Below the pieces are notes generated by a model. The model was given only the letters and a program-made list of their open reading frames with translations. It searched no databases and was not told where the DNA came from. A DNA stretch of 51,022 nucleotides from Candidatus Zhuqueibacterota bacterium (lineage in GTDB: Bacteria > Zhuqueibacterota > Zhuqueibacteria > Residuimicrobiales > Krinioviventaceae). The position numbers and the translations under genes are program-made. Shown here one piece after another: positions 35,861 through 45,063 of the stretch. The stretch is taken from assembly GCA_016934825.1 (NCBI GenBank), contig JAFGSB010000143.1, forward strand, positions 1 through 51,022. Reading direction: 5' to 3'. Numbering within the stretch: the first letter of the stretch is position 1; the number at the start of each line of letters is the position of its first letter.

Positions 35861-38254
35861 ATGCAATTCGGTTATTTTGATGATGAAAATAAAGAGTATG
35901 TCATAGAACGTCCGGATACGCCGAAATCATGGAGCAATTACCTGGGCTCCACCGAGTACGGCGCGATCATCACCAACAACGCTGGCGGGTACAGCTTTTA
36001 CCGTTCAGCCGCGCAGGGACGTTTTATGCGCATGCGTTTCAACAGTATACCCATGGACCAGCCCGGCCGGTATTTCTATCTTTACGACCGGGACCGGAAA
36101 GATTACTGGTCGGCGTCATGGCAGCCAGTGGGGAAACCATTGGATAAATACAGGTCCGTCTGCCGTCATGGTACGGCTTATACGATCATCGAATCCGAAT
36201 ATGACAAGATCGGCACCGAATCCACCTATTTTGTGCCCCTGGACAGGTATTTCGAATGCTGGCTGCAAAAAGTAACCAACAAGGACAAAGTGAAAAGACG
36301 ATTAAGGATCTTCACCTTTGTCGAATACGCCAATAACTGGTATCTCTGGCAGGATTTTATCAATCTGCAATATACGCAGTTTATTTTAAAAATGAGCATC
36401 GTAAACAACATCATCGATCATGGAATCAATGTATTGCTTCCCGACGATAGCGGTGATTTCCAGCACCATGACGGCAACCGTCACACCTTTTTTGGTGTTA
36501 TCGGCGCAGACATAACCGGTTATGATACGGACCGGGACATATTTTTAGGCAATTATCGATCCTACAACAATCCTGAGGTTGTGGAAAACGGACAATGCAC
36601 CAACTCACTGGCGACCGGGGATAACGGCTGCGGTGTTTTGCAGACGGACATCGATCTTGAACCGGGCGAATTTAAGGAACTGGCCGTGTTTATGGGCATC
36701 GGCAAGGCCGCGGTGGAAGGCAAAAAAGTAATCAACGAATTCCAAAATATCGAAAAGGTGCACCGGGAATTCAACAGGGTAAAACAATACTGGCACTCGC
36801 GGCTGCAGGGAATGCATGTTAAAACTCCGGACGCGGAATTCAACAGCATGACCAATATGTGGAGTCCGTTCAACTGCCTAATGACCTACGCATGGTCGAG
36901 GGCGGCAAGTCTGGTCTACAGCGGGGAACGCGACGGCCTGGGTTACCGGGACACGGTGCAAGACCTGCTGGGCGTATTACATACCATACCCGAAGACGCC
37001 GGTAAACGCCTGGAATTAATGATAACCGGACAGGTTTCCACCGGCGGCGCCATGCCGGTGGTAAAACCGTTCGCGCACAATCCGGGTAAAGAAAATCCGC
37101 CGCAGGAACAAGAATACCGTTCCGATGATTGTATGTGGCTGTTTAATACGATCCCGGCATACGTAAAGGAAACGGGAGATACCGGATTTTATGATAAAGT
37201 CCTTCCCTATGCCGATAAAGGGAAAGACACCGTCCTCGGGCACATGAAACGCGCCATCGAATTTAACCTGCAGCGAAGCGGCGCCCATGGTCTGCCGTGC
37301 GGGCTTTACGCGGACTGGAACGACTGCCTTGAATTGGGACATAACGGCGAAACCGTGTTTGTCGCATTTCAGCTCAGATACGCCCTGAAAACTTTTATCG
37401 AAATCTGTGACATGCTGCGGCGTAACGATGATTCAAAATGGGCGCAGCAGCATTTACAGGCGCTGGACAAAAATCTGCAGGAACACGCCTGGGACGGCGA
37501 ATGGTTTGTTCGCGCATACCGTTATGACGGCATGAAATTCGGATCAAAGGACAATAATGAAGGCAGTATGTGGCTCAACCCGCAAAGCTGGTCCGTACTG
37601 AGCGGCCACGCCTCTCCTGAACAGGCGCAGAAAGTCATGAAAGTCGTCAACAAGAGACTGGCCACGGATTTCGGCATCATGATCGTCGACCCGCCTTACG
37701 CCAAAACAGACCACAAAGTGGTCAAGGCGCCGTTATTTAATCCGGGGATGAAAGAAAATGCATCGATATTCTCCCATACCCAGGGCTGGGCAGTCATTGC
37801 GGAAACCATGCTGGGGCACGGGGATTTGGCTTTTAAATATTACCGTACATTTATGCCGGCGGCTTACAACACAAAAGCGGAAATCCGCCAGATCGAGCCG
37901 TATGTCAACTGCCAGTTTACACACAGCAAGTACAGTCCCCGTTTCGGCGCATCTCGTCTGCCATGGCTCACCGGCGCAGCGGCGTGGTCTTATTACTCGG
38001 CAACGCAATACATCCTCGGCGTACAGCCCGATTATAACGGATTGAAAATCGATCCGTGTATTCCCTCCTCCTGGAAAGAATACCGGGTGACCAGAAAATT
38101 CAGAAACAAAAATCTTACAATTACCGTTAAAAATGATAACGGCGTTCAGAAAGGCGTGCAAAAAATTATATTGAACGACAGTGAAATTAAAGGGCAATTT
38201 ATTCATATCGACGATATGAAAGAAAATAATGATGTTATTGTTTTGATGGGTTAA
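35861..38254 (+). CDS. GH94 cellobiose-phosphorylase-like glycoside phosphorylase
   Basis: This protein of about 797 aa is a GH94 enzyme. The N-terminus MQFGYFDDENKEYVIERPDT and the SNYLGSTEYGAIITNNAGGY segment match cellobiose phosphorylases, and the (alpha/alpha)6 catalytic part includes YADWNDCLELG with the general-acid Asp. It converts a beta-glucoside such as cellobiose plus phosphate to glucose 1-phosphate and a sugar. The frame extends to a TTG at 35846, but the ATG at 35861 is preferred because GGAGAA lies 7 bases before it and the family begins at this residue. Other GH94 specificities (chitobiose, cellodextrin, laminaribiose) cannot be excluded. deoC follows directly. Confidence 0.9.
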   Translation: MQFGYFDDENKEYVIERPDTPKSWSNYLGSTEYGAIITNNAGGYSFYRSAAQGRFMRMRFNSIPMDQPGRYFYLYDRDRKDYWSASWQPVGKPLDKYRSVCRHGTAYTIIESEYDKIGTESTYFVPLDRYFECWLQKVTNKDKVKRRLRIFTFVEYANNWYLWQDFINLQYTQFILKMSIVNNIIDHGINVLLPDDSGDFQHHDGNRHTFFGVIGADITGYDTDRDIFLGNYRSYNNPEVVENGQCTNSLATGDNGCGVLQTDIDLEPGEFKELAVFMGIGKAAVEGKKVINEFQNIEKVHREFNRVKQYWHSRLQGMHVKTPDAEFNSMTNMWSPFNCLMTYAWSRAASLVYSGERDGLGYRDTVQDLLGVLHTIPEDAGKRLELMITGQVSTGGAMPVVKPFAHNPGKENPPQEQEYRSDDCMWLFNTIPAYVKETGDTGFYDKVLPYADKGKDTVLGHMKRAIEFNLQRSGAHGLPCGLYADWNDCLELGHNGETVFVAFQLRYALKTFIEICDMLRRNDDSKWAQQHLQALDKNLQEHAWDGEWFVRAYRYDGMKFGSKDNNEGSMWLNPQSWSVLSGHASPEQAQKVMKVVNKRLATDFGIMIVDPPYAKTDHKVVKAPLFNPGMKENASIFSHTQGWAVIAETMLGHGDLAFKYYRTFMPAAYNTKAEIRQIEPYVNCQFTHSKYSPRFGASRLPWLTGAAAWSYYSATQYILGVQPDYNGLKIDPCIPSSWKEYRVTRKFRNKNLTITVKNDNGVQKGVQKIILNDSEIKGQFIHIDDMKENNDVIVLMG

Positions 38255-38272
38255 ATGCGAAACGGAGAAATA

Positions 38273-38986
38273 ATGGATAAAGTAACCGAACTGGCAAAAA
38301 TGATCGATCATTCCATTCTGCATCCGACCTTTACGGATGCGGACCTGAAACGGGAATGTGAAATCGCGGTAAAATATAATGTGGCCTCGGTATGCGTCAA
38401 ACCCTATGCGGTCAAACAGGCGGCGGATTATATTAAAGGCTCCGATGTTTTAAACTGCTGTGTTATCGGGTTCCCGCACGGCAACTCGTCAACGGATGTC
38501 AAGGTTTTCGAAACCGATTTGGCTTGCAAAGACGGCGCTGTTGAAATCGATATGGTGGTGAATATCGGCAAGGTTTTGAGTGAGGACTGGGAGTATGTGA
38601 AAACGGATATCGGGCGCGTGCTGGATTCCTGCCACAAACACAATGCTATTCTGAAAGTTATATTTGAGAATGATTATCTGACGGATGACAAATACAAGAT
38701 CAAACTGTGCGAAATATGCAGTGAATTAGGGGTAGAATTCGTAAAAACATCAACGGGATATGGATTCGTTAAAGGTGATGACGGGAAATATGCATACAAA
38801 GGCGCGACAGACCACGACCTGAAATTGATGCGGAAACATTCTGCTCCGGGAGTTCAGGTCAAAGCGGCAGGCGGTGTACGCACGCTGGATGACCTTTTAC
38901 GGGTCAAAGCGCTGGGCGTTACCCGGGTCGGTGCGACCGCAACCATAGCCATTCTGGAAGAAGCGAAGAAGCGGTTTGGGAAGTGA
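38273..38986 (+). CDS. deoC: Deoxyribose-phosphate aldolase
   Basis: This aldolase of about 237 aa cleaves 2-deoxyribose 5-phosphate to glyceraldehyde 3-phosphate and acetaldehyde. The Schiff-base lysine is in EFVKTSTGYG, the proton-relay lysine in VQVKAAGGVRT, and the start MIDHSILHP is typical. The first ATG after GH94 is at 38255. I prefer 38273 because GGAGAA precedes it and the protein then starts like its relatives. Translation is probably coupled to GH94. Its last 205 bases recur as damaged copies at 41303-41523 and 44083-44181. An 80-base block (38843-38922) is identical to the first of these. Confidence 0.93.
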   Translation: MDKVTELAKMIDHSILHPTFTDADLKRECEIAVKYNVASVCVKPYAVKQAADYIKGSDVLNCCVIGFPHGNSSTDVKVFETDLACKDGAVEIDMVVNIGKVLSEDWEYVKTDIGRVLDSCHKHNAILKVIFENDYLTDDKYKIKLCEICSELGVEFVKTSTGYGFVKGDDGKYAYKGATDHDLKLMRKHSAPGVQVKAAGGVRTLDDLLRVKALGVTRVGATATIAILEEAKKRFGK

Positions 38987-39185
38987 TTTTTTATACAAGT
39001 ATAATGTCATTTATTAACGGCTGATAGCCGATTTTGGTATTTTAATGTGCGAACACAATCACCTTGCAAAAAAATTGTTTCATGGATTTTATGAGGAATT
39101 GTGATTTAATATTGTCTGTTATGTGTATTATATAACCGTTGTTAGCTGTAGTGAATATCAAGAACTAAAAAGGAGAAATATCAGC

Positions 39186-39656
39186 ATGAAAAAAGTATCA
39201 ATTCTCATACTGTGCTTCTTAATAATGAGTGTGCAATGGTCATTTGCATCACAGGAAGAAGCAACTTCTTCTACCACAAGTATCACGAATGCGGAACAAG
39301 AAATCATTAATCTCTCCAAAGAGAAGTGGCAGTGGATGTCAAACAAAAAAGTAGATATCCTTGACGATCTCTTCCATGAAAAGGCTGTGTTCGTCCATAT
39401 GGGAGGAAACATGACCAAAGAACATGAACTCAATGTCATCAAAAGCGGAGGAATTCACTACAAGAAAGCGGATATCCATGAAGTATCGGTGAATATCATT
39501 GGTACAACGGCCATCCTTTTAAACAGAATTACTCTGTTGGCCGTTGTTGGCGGCAATGAGGTCACCAATCCCTTCACAGTCACAGAAGTGTATGTGCAGC
39601 AAGATGGCAACTGGAAATTAGCGGCCATGTCTTTCACCAGGCTGCTCACACCGTAG
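39186..39656 (+). CDS. Exported NTF2-like (SnoaL/DUF4440-type) protein
   Basis: The product is a 156-aa protein with an N-terminal signal peptide (MKKVSILILCFLIMSVQWSFA, cleavage near residue 21) and one NTF2-like alpha+beta barrel domain (KEKWQWMSNKKVDILDDLF, later NPFTVTEVYVQQDGNWKLA). Such domains bind small ligands or act as isomerase-like enzymes. The role here is unknown. The frame extends upstream to 39123. ATG 39186 is chosen because AAAGGAGA precedes it and it starts the signal peptide. It stands alone 199 bases after deoC and before the PQQ-propeller gene. Confidence 0.8.
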   Translation: MKKVSILILCFLIMSVQWSFASQEEATSSTTSITNAEQEIINLSKEKWQWMSNKKVDILDDLFHEKAVFVHMGGNMTKEHELNVIKSGGIHYKKADIHEVSVNIIGTTAILLNRITLLAVVGGNEVTNPFTVTEVYVQQDGNWKLAAMSFTRLLTP

Positions 39657-39739
39657 CCACACTTATACATGACAACAATAAAGCATTAAACCAGATGAAA
39701 TCATAAAAAAGCTGAATTTAACTAAAAGAAGAAACCAAA

Positions 39740-41074
39740 ATGAAAAACAAACTGATTATTGTAAATACATTATTACTGGTGGCTTTTGCAACCCGCTTTT
39801 ATGCGCAGGACTGGCCACAGTTTCTCGGGCCCGAAAGAAACAGCACGTCGCCACAAAAAGGTATTCTGCGTACCTGGCCTGAAACCGGTCCTGAAGTTTT
39901 ATGGACTGCCGATATTGGTATCGGTTATGGAGGGCCTGTTGTAAAGGATGGTAAAGTTTATTTGCTCGACAGAGACGACAAGGTGGGAGATAACCTGCGG
40001 TGTTTCGAACTTTCTACCGGGAAAGAACTCTGGAATTTTGCCTATGATGCACCCGGAAAGGTCATGTTTCCCGGTTCACGAAGTGTTCCGGCAATTGACG
40101 GCAATTATATTTATTCCTGTGGCCCTTATGGCGACCTTTATTGCCTGAATATTAATACACAAAAACCGGTCTGGAATAAAAATGTATGGACTGATTTTGG
40201 CGGAGAGGAAATTCCGATCTGGGCTATTTCCCAGTGTCCGCTGGTTTATGGTGATTTGCTGATAATAGCCTCACAAGCCCCGGAAGCCGGTGTAGTTGCT
40301 TATAACAAAACCACGGGAGCCATTGTGTGGAAAACGCCCAATCTTGGTAACGAAACATATGTCAGCCCGGCAGTTGTAAAAATAGATGGGAAAGACAATA
40401 TTGTAATGGTTACTTCATCCACTAATCCTTTCGGACATCGGGAATTACCAAAGACTCCGGGGAATATTGTCGGAATTGAACCTCTTACAGGAAAAATTTT
40501 ATGGACCTATACAGGGTGGAGCTGTCATATTTCTGTACCAAGTGCGGTGGATGCCGGTAACAATAAAGTGCTTGTTGTAGGCGGATATGAACTCGGTGCG
40601 TTAATGATAGAGGTCAAAAAACAGCCTGATGGAAGCTACGTTCCAACAGAAGTATTCAGAACAGAAGAATTTGGCGATCATACAAAGCCACCTCTATTGC
40701 ATGAGGGCTATTTTTATGCCCAGTACGGAACCAATAACCGGCGTGATGGACTGGTGTGTATGAGCATGGACGGACAGATTATGTGGAAAACAAAACGCGA
40801 TCCCTATTTTAATAAAGGAAGCATGATTTTGGTTGACGGACTGATTTTAGCTACTGATGGAGCCAAAAATCTGTATTTGATTGAACCGGACACCTCAGGA
40901 TTTAAACCCCTGGCAAAAGCTGAGATATTGGGCTCAAAAAGTAGCAGCGACGAAAATTCCATTGCTGTAAGAATTGGTGGCTCCACTCAGAACTGGGCTC
41001 CAATTGCTCTAGCCGATGGCAGACTATTAATCCGCGATCAAAGCAGGTTAATGTGTGTGAAAGTTGCCCAATGA
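39740..41074 (+). CDS. Exported PQQ-like beta-propeller protein
   Basis: This 444-aa protein has a signal peptide (cleaved near ATRFYAQ, residue 22) and a repeat-built beta-propeller. Successive blades carry the typical ending motif, for example TGKELWNF, TGAIVWKT, TGKILWTY and DGQIMWKT. The start of the mature chain (DWPQFLGPERN) is common in propeller proteins of planctomycetes and related groups. No PQQ-dehydrogenase catalytic residues are evident, so a binding or scaffold role is more likely than alcohol oxidation. It is intact, on the + strand, and followed by a degraded deoC fragment. Confidence 0.85.
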   Translation: MKNKLIIVNTLLLVAFATRFYAQDWPQFLGPERNSTSPQKGILRTWPETGPEVLWTADIGIGYGGPVVKDGKVYLLDRDDKVGDNLRCFELSTGKELWNFAYDAPGKVMFPGSRSVPAIDGNYIYSCGPYGDLYCLNINTQKPVWNKNVWTDFGGEEIPIWAISQCPLVYGDLLIIASQAPEAGVVAYNKTTGAIVWKTPNLGNETYVSPAVVKIDGKDNIVMVTSSTNPFGHRELPKTPGNIVGIEPLTGKILWTYTGWSCHISVPSAVDAGNNKVLVVGGYELGALMIEVKKQPDGSYVPTEVFRTEEFGDHTKPPLLHEGYFYAQYGTNNRRDGLVCMSMDGQIMWKTKRDPYFNKGSMILVDGLILATDGAKNLYLIEPDTSGFKPLAKAEILGSKSSSDENSIAVRIGGSTQNWAPIALADGRLLIRDQSRLMCVKVAQ

Positions 41075-41302
41075 TTAGCATTTAAAAAACAATTTAAATG
41101 GGTATACAAAAACACAAACTTGATGATTTTTAATAGTGATTTCCTGGCAATACCTCAAGAAGCCCCTGAAAATATAAAGCAATACATGAGGTTGTCAGAT
41201 TATGTAAAAAAACAGGCAAATCTTAAAAATACAACGCTTTCGTAAATCTCGCTTGTATGGCTGCAGGCGCAAAAATTTTGGGTTGAGCCCATCCCCGACA
41301 CG
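41075..41302 (+). other. Gap with a short unassigned ORF remnant
   Basis: After the propeller gene a 40-codon frame runs from ATG 41123 to a TAA at 41243-41245 (starts MIFNSDFLAIPQEAPENIK). It has a natural composition but no clear ribosome site, and could be a decayed gene end. The rest shows nothing recognisable before the deoC fragment. Confidence 0.3.
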
Positions 41303-41523
41303 ATACAAAGGGTGCGGACAGTAAATATTCCTACCAGGGCGCAACGGATCACGATCTCGCACTGATGCGCAAGCACTCCGCTCCGGGAGTTCAGGTCAAA
41401 GCGGCAGGCGGTGTACGCACGCTGGATGACCTTTTACGGGTCAAAGCGCTGGGCGTTACACGGGTCGGCGCGATCGCAACCACAGCCATTTTGGAAGAAG
41501 CGAAGAAACGGTTTGGCAAATAA
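41303..41523 (+). pseudogene. deoC: deoC 3' fragment (pseudogene 1)
   Basis: This stretch encodes the last ~70 residues of a DeoC protein in one frame (SKYSYQGATDHDLALMRKHS, then APGVQVKAAGG and on to RFGK-stop). It lacks the N-terminal two thirds, including the Schiff-base lysine. Bases 41380-41459 are identical to 38843-38922 of intact deoC over 80 bases. Upstream of this block similarity drops sharply, and downstream it is high but imperfect. That uneven pattern suggests gene conversion or recombination between copies. There is no start codon or ribosome site for the fragment. Confidence 0.85.
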
Positions 41524-41565
41524 TTTATAATACAGGGGGATTTGATTTTACTGAGGACTGAGAGC

Positions 41566-41601
41566 TATCAGTTTTCAGTTGTTAGTTATCAGCTTTCAGT
41601 T
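41566..41601. repeat. Short direct repeat (15-mer twice)
   Basis: TATCAGTTTTCAGTT at 41566-41580 recurs as TATCAGCTTTCAGTT at 41587-41601 (14 of 15), followed by an ATCACAT-type duplication. This is low-complexity intergenic DNA between the deoC fragment and the radical SAM gene, and may mark past slippage. Confidence 0.45.
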
Positions 41602-41709
41602 ATCACATATCACATTACACAGCAGAAAAATTACTTGCTTTCCCCCGGGGATATTGTAAATTTTCAATAACAGGATTTATGTTATCATTAGAGTTAAGCA
41701 GGGAATAAT

Positions 41710-42963
41710 ATGTCAAAAGCTTCACGTGATTTTCAAATATTTGTCAAACCGACCGGACCGCTCTGCAACCTGGGCTGTCATTATTGTTATTACCTTGATA
41801 AGAAAAAATTATTTTCCGGGGACGAATCGCTTCGCATGCCCGATGATATACTGGAGAACTATATCTCTCAACACCTCCGGGCCTGTCCCGATCCGGAGGT
41901 TCTCTTTTCCTGGCACGGCGGGGAACCGACACTGTTGGGAGTTGATTATTTTCGCAAAATAGTCGCGTTACAGCAAAAACACAAGACTTTAAAACAACAT
42001 ATCATCAACGGAATGCAAACCAACGGCACTCTTCTAAATGAGGAATGGTGCCGCTTTCTCAAAGCGGAAAATTTTACCGTAGGCATCAGCATGGACGGTC
42101 CACCGGAGATGCATGACCTTTATCGCGTAACCCGCGAGAACAAACCCACCCACGAAAAGACGCTACGGGGATTGTCCCTGCTGCAAAAACACGGAATTGG
42201 CAATGAAATCCTGTGCGTGGTGAATGCCGATAATGTTCGGTATCCTGTAAAAGTATACCGATATTTTAAACAAATCGGGGCACAATTTCTCACTTTTCTG
42301 CCGCTGGTCGAACCGCAGCCGGGAACGGCAAGCGGGGTTACATCCCGTTCGGTTACACCGCAGGCGTGGGGCGATTTCCTCTGCGCGATTTTTGATGAAT
42401 GGCTGGAACGGGATATAGGCAAGATCAAGGTACAGATATTTGAAGAAGCGGTGCGGCCCGCATTCGGGCAGGAGCACACCCTCTGTATCTTTCGCCAAAC
42501 CTGCGGGGATGTGCCGGTCATTGAACATAACGGGGATTTCTATTCCTGTGATCATTATGTCGATGCTCAACATTGTCCCGGTAATATTCAAACAACGCCG
42601 CTTGTTGACCTGCTCGAAAGCCCGGCGCAGCGGGCCTTCGGGCTGGCGAAAATGACTTCTCTGCCCGGCTATTGCCGGGTATGCAGTGTAAGGGATATGT
42701 GCAACGGCGAATGCCCAAAAAACCGTTTTATAACAACACCGGACGGGGAACAGGGATTAAACTATCTGTGCGCCGGTTATAAAAAATTCTTTACCCACTG
42801 CCGCCCTTTCGTCAACCAAATCGCTGAACTATGGCAAAAACAAGCCGGGCATACTCTAAAACCTGCGGCCCCTGCCGTCAATATCGGACGCAACGATCCG
42901 TGTCCCTGTGGCAGCGGTAAAAAATATAAAAAATGCTGTATGAACCAGACCCCGCCGGATTAA
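41710..42963 (+). CDS. Anaerobic sulfatase-maturase-type radical SAM/SPASM protein with SEC-C tail
   Basis: The product is a 417-aa radical SAM enzyme. The CxxxCxxC cluster site is CNLGCHYC (Cys19, 23, 26). SPASM-type auxiliary cluster cysteines occur in RQTCGDVPVIEHNGDFYSC, then in CRVCSVRDMCNGEC. The C-terminus adds a SEC-C zinc motif (GRNDPCPCGSGKKYKKCC). The body matches anaerobic sulfatase-maturating enzymes, which oxidise a Cys or Ser of sulfatases to formylglycine. No sulfatase is in the window, so the partner lies elsewhere or the substrate is another peptide. GCAGGGAAT precedes the ATG. Confidence 0.88.
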   Translation: MSKASRDFQIFVKPTGPLCNLGCHYCYYLDKKKLFSGDESLRMPDDILENYISQHLRACPDPEVLFSWHGGEPTLLGVDYFRKIVALQQKHKTLKQHIINGMQTNGTLLNEEWCRFLKAENFTVGISMDGPPEMHDLYRVTRENKPTHEKTLRGLSLLQKHGIGNEILCVVNADNVRYPVKVYRYFKQIGAQFLTFLPLVEPQPGTASGVTSRSVTPQAWGDFLCAIFDEWLERDIGKIKVQIFEEAVRPAFGQEHTLCIFRQTCGDVPVIEHNGDFYSCDHYVDAQHCPGNIQTTPLVDLLESPAQRAFGLAKMTSLPGYCRVCSVRDMCNGECPKNRFITTPDGEQGLNYLCAGYKKFFTHCRPFVNQIAELWQKQAGHTLKPAAPAVNIGRNDPCPCGSGKKYKKCCMNQTPPD

Positions 42964-42993
42964 CTCTCCCAAACATCTGTATAAATAAAGATG

Positions 42994-43851
42994 TCAGCTT
43001 TTGAGCTTTTCCTTGAAAAAGGCGATAGTCCGCCCCCAGGCCAACTCTGCCGCTTCTTTGTTGTACCGGGAGGGATTGGTGTCATTGTTAAAGGCATGGT
43101 TTGCGCCTTCATACATGAATAACTGGTACTCGATTTTCGCTTCCTTCAGGGCTTTTTCGAACGCCGCAATACCCTGATTGATTCGCTCGTCATTCCCGGC
43201 ATAATGCAGCAACAGGGACGCTTTGATTTTTGGCACATCGGCGGCCTCCGGCTGGCGTCCATAATAGGGAACCGCTGCCAGCAGGTCCGGAGAATTAACC
43301 ACAACCTGGTTGGTCATGCCTCCACCCCAGCAAAAGCCGGTACAGCCAACCTTGCCCGTGGATAACGGGTTGGTTTGCAGGTATTTTACCGCCGCGACAA
43401 AGTTTTTCACGGTTTTTGTATAATCTATTTTCTGAAACAGTGCGCGGACTTGTTCCAAATCTTCCGGCGTGCCGCCATAGGGTGACAGTGCATCCGGGGC
43501 AACGGCAAGGAATCCTTCCAGCGCCATACGCCGGGTCACATCTTCAATGTGCGCGTTCAGTCCCCGGTTTTCGTGGATCACGATCACGCCGGGATATTTA
43601 CCTTCCCCTTTGGGTCTGGCCAGGTAGGCGCGCATCTCGCCGCCTTCGACCGGATAAGTTATGTGCTCCGTATGCAGCCGGGCATCATCCGCGGCGGTGA
43701 TCTGCGCATCGGCGTTGGGCAGTTCAGGCAACCGCAGCAGCACAACCGCGGCGGCGCCGCCGACCATCACTGTCAACCGGCTGAAAAATTCACGCCGGTC
43801 AAACATATCTCCAGTTTGATTATTGGGTGAATTATTAATTGTGGGATTCAT
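42994..43851 (-). CDS. Tat-exported dienelactone hydrolase-family protein
   Basis: The product is a 285-aa alpha/beta hydrolase. Near the N-terminus is a twin-arginine signal (DRREFFSRL followed by a hydrophobic AAAVVLL stretch), so it is exported folded. The dienelactone hydrolase triad is visible: Cys in GFCWGGG, Asp in AGNDERI and His in GANHAF; HENRG contains the conserved Glu. It hydrolyses an ester or lactone, substrate unknown. AAGGAGAA precedes the ATG at 43851. It converges with the radical SAM gene, leaving a 30-base gap. Confidence 0.9.
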   Translation of the reverse strand: MNPTINNSPNNQTGDMFDRREFFSRLTVMVGGAAAVVLLRLPELPNADAQITAADDARLHTEHITYPVEGGEMRAYLARPKGEGKYPGVIVIHENRGLNAHIEDVTRRMALEGFLAVAPDALSPYGGTPEDLEQVRALFQKIDYTKTVKNFVAAVKYLQTNPLSTGKVGCTGFCWGGGMTNQVVVNSPDLLAAVPYYGRQPEAADVPKIKASLLLHYAGNDERINQGIAAFEKALKEAKIEYQLFMYEGANHAFNNDTNPSRYNKEAAELAWGRTIAFFKEKLKS

Positions 43852-44082
43852 TATTGATTCTCCTTAAATCGAATTGATGTTCTTTGTTACTAAATCATAA
43901 CAAAAATGAAGGTGAATAGCAATATATATTTGTACGAATTCTTGTCCTGTTTTCAGTATTGGTTTTGTTTGTATGATAAAAAATTGATCACTGCCCCGAA
44001 AAATATACCGGCATGGATTTTTTCATACTGTCATTGGCAAGACTGGTACGATTGAAGAAAATGATAGAATTACTTTTCGTGC
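43852..44082. other. Intergenic region, promoter side of the Tat hydrolase
   Basis: This 231-base AT-rich gap lies between the - strand hydrolase and the second deoC remnant. It should contain the hydrolase promoter. No gene, terminator or repeat is evident. Confidence 0.35.
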
Positions 44083-44181
44083 TCACGCTGGTTGACCTGC
44101 TGCGGATTAAAGCGCTGGGTGTTATGCAAGTCGGCGCGACCGCAACAATAACCATTCCGGAAAAGGCGAAAAAATTTTACC
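44083..44181 (+). pseudogene. deoC: deoC 3' fragment (pseudogene 2, more decayed)
   Basis: About 33 codons here translate to TLVDLLRIKALGVMQVGATA and onward, aligning with TLDDLLRVKALGVTRVGATA of intact DeoC and continuing in frame to the KKFYR-like end. It is shorter and more diverged than the copy at 41303-41523. The surrounding 64-codon frame (44013-44207) has no DeoC similarity at its start and no ribosome site, so it is not a gene. Confidence 0.75.
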
Positions 44182-44255
44182 GGATAAAAAATACTGAACC
44201 GTTCTGACAGGCTATCGTGTCAGGACGGTTATGAACTAAATTCAATACCAAAGGC

Positions 44256-44765
44256 TTATTTTTTGCACAGACTCATAAAAACTTTTGGTTCTACTTTCGA
44301 TGTCGTCGCCAATAAACCTGCTTCAGATACGGATATCAGTTCCTTTTCCTTAAAATACTTTTTAGTCTGGAATCCGACTAAAGTAGATATTACTTGATCA
44401 CTCGAGTCAACCGCGATGGATTTGAATACACCGCTTCTGCTTTTAACAGGTAACTGTATTTGTAGTATTTGTTGTACATTCAGGCTCGCCATATCATCGG
44501 GGGTTAATTCTTCCCTGTGACATACGAGAAACTCTTCATTGTCATCAAAGAAAAATGTATACACCATAATCGTTTCGTTATCTCCGCCAAGCTGTTCTTG
44601 CTCGCTGCTGTTCACAAGTGTGATAAAGGTATTGCAGTTTATAAGTCCCATCTCATCATAACCGATTTCATAAAAACCCATTAATGCCGTTTGCTGTTCA
44701 TCATCTGTCCCATTACACGAAATGAGAAACAAACCCAAAACCAGAAAAACAAAACACTTTTTCAT
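44256..44765 (-). CDS. Hypothetical lipoprotein, 169 aa
   Basis: This small lipoprotein has a signal peptide with lipobox Cys near residue 19 (LGLFLISC). The mature part is Asp/Glu-rich at first (NGTDDEQQ) and then mixed alpha/beta, without a recognised domain. The frame extends to 44810, but ATG 44765 is preferred: GGAGGG lies just upstream and the protein then begins with the signal peptide. It probably sits in the inner or outer membrane leaflet. No neighbour indicates a function. Confidence 0.7.
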   Translation of the reverse strand: MKKCFVFLVLGLFLISCNGTDDEQQTALMGFYEIGYDEMGLINCNTFITLVNSSEQEQLGGDNETIMVYTFFFDDNEEFLVCHREELTPDDMASLNVQQILQIQLPVKSRSGVFKSIAVDSSDQVISTLVGFQTKKYFKEKELISVSEAGLLATTSKVEPKVFMSLCKK

Positions 44766-45063
44766 TTTACCCTCCATAAATAAATAAAACTTGTAACAGG
44801 TTAATATCAACTTTTTTTATTAAAGTTTTAATTATACCTTCAAATACTCATTTTCAAAATTGTTGATGTGAAGTAACGTTAAAAATCCGATTTTAAATTA
44901 TCCGGAATATCGTTTTCGTGGAAAACTATGTGAAAAACCCCGTAACCGCTTTGATTATCACTTGTAATATAAACAATTTTGTATCTTTTTTTATTCAATT
45001 TAAATAAAAACTTGAAAAATATTATCCCCGGGCGATATTTTTCACGACCCCGAATAGTATCAA
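44766..45063. other. Intergenic region without identified features
   Basis: 298 bases, AT-rich, upstream of the lipoprotein on the - strand and downstream of the DUF429 gene. It must contain the lipoprotein's promoter. No ORF, repeat or clear hairpin stands out. Confidence 0.3.

Noticed and set aside
37733-38323. 196-aa open frame on the - strand across GH94 and deoC
   Set aside because: It crosses two well-supported genes and has no motif or ribosome site.
44013-44207. 64-codon frame containing DeoC-like residues as a gene
   Set aside because: Only the second half resembles DeoC and no catalytic lysine is present; treated as a decayed fragment.
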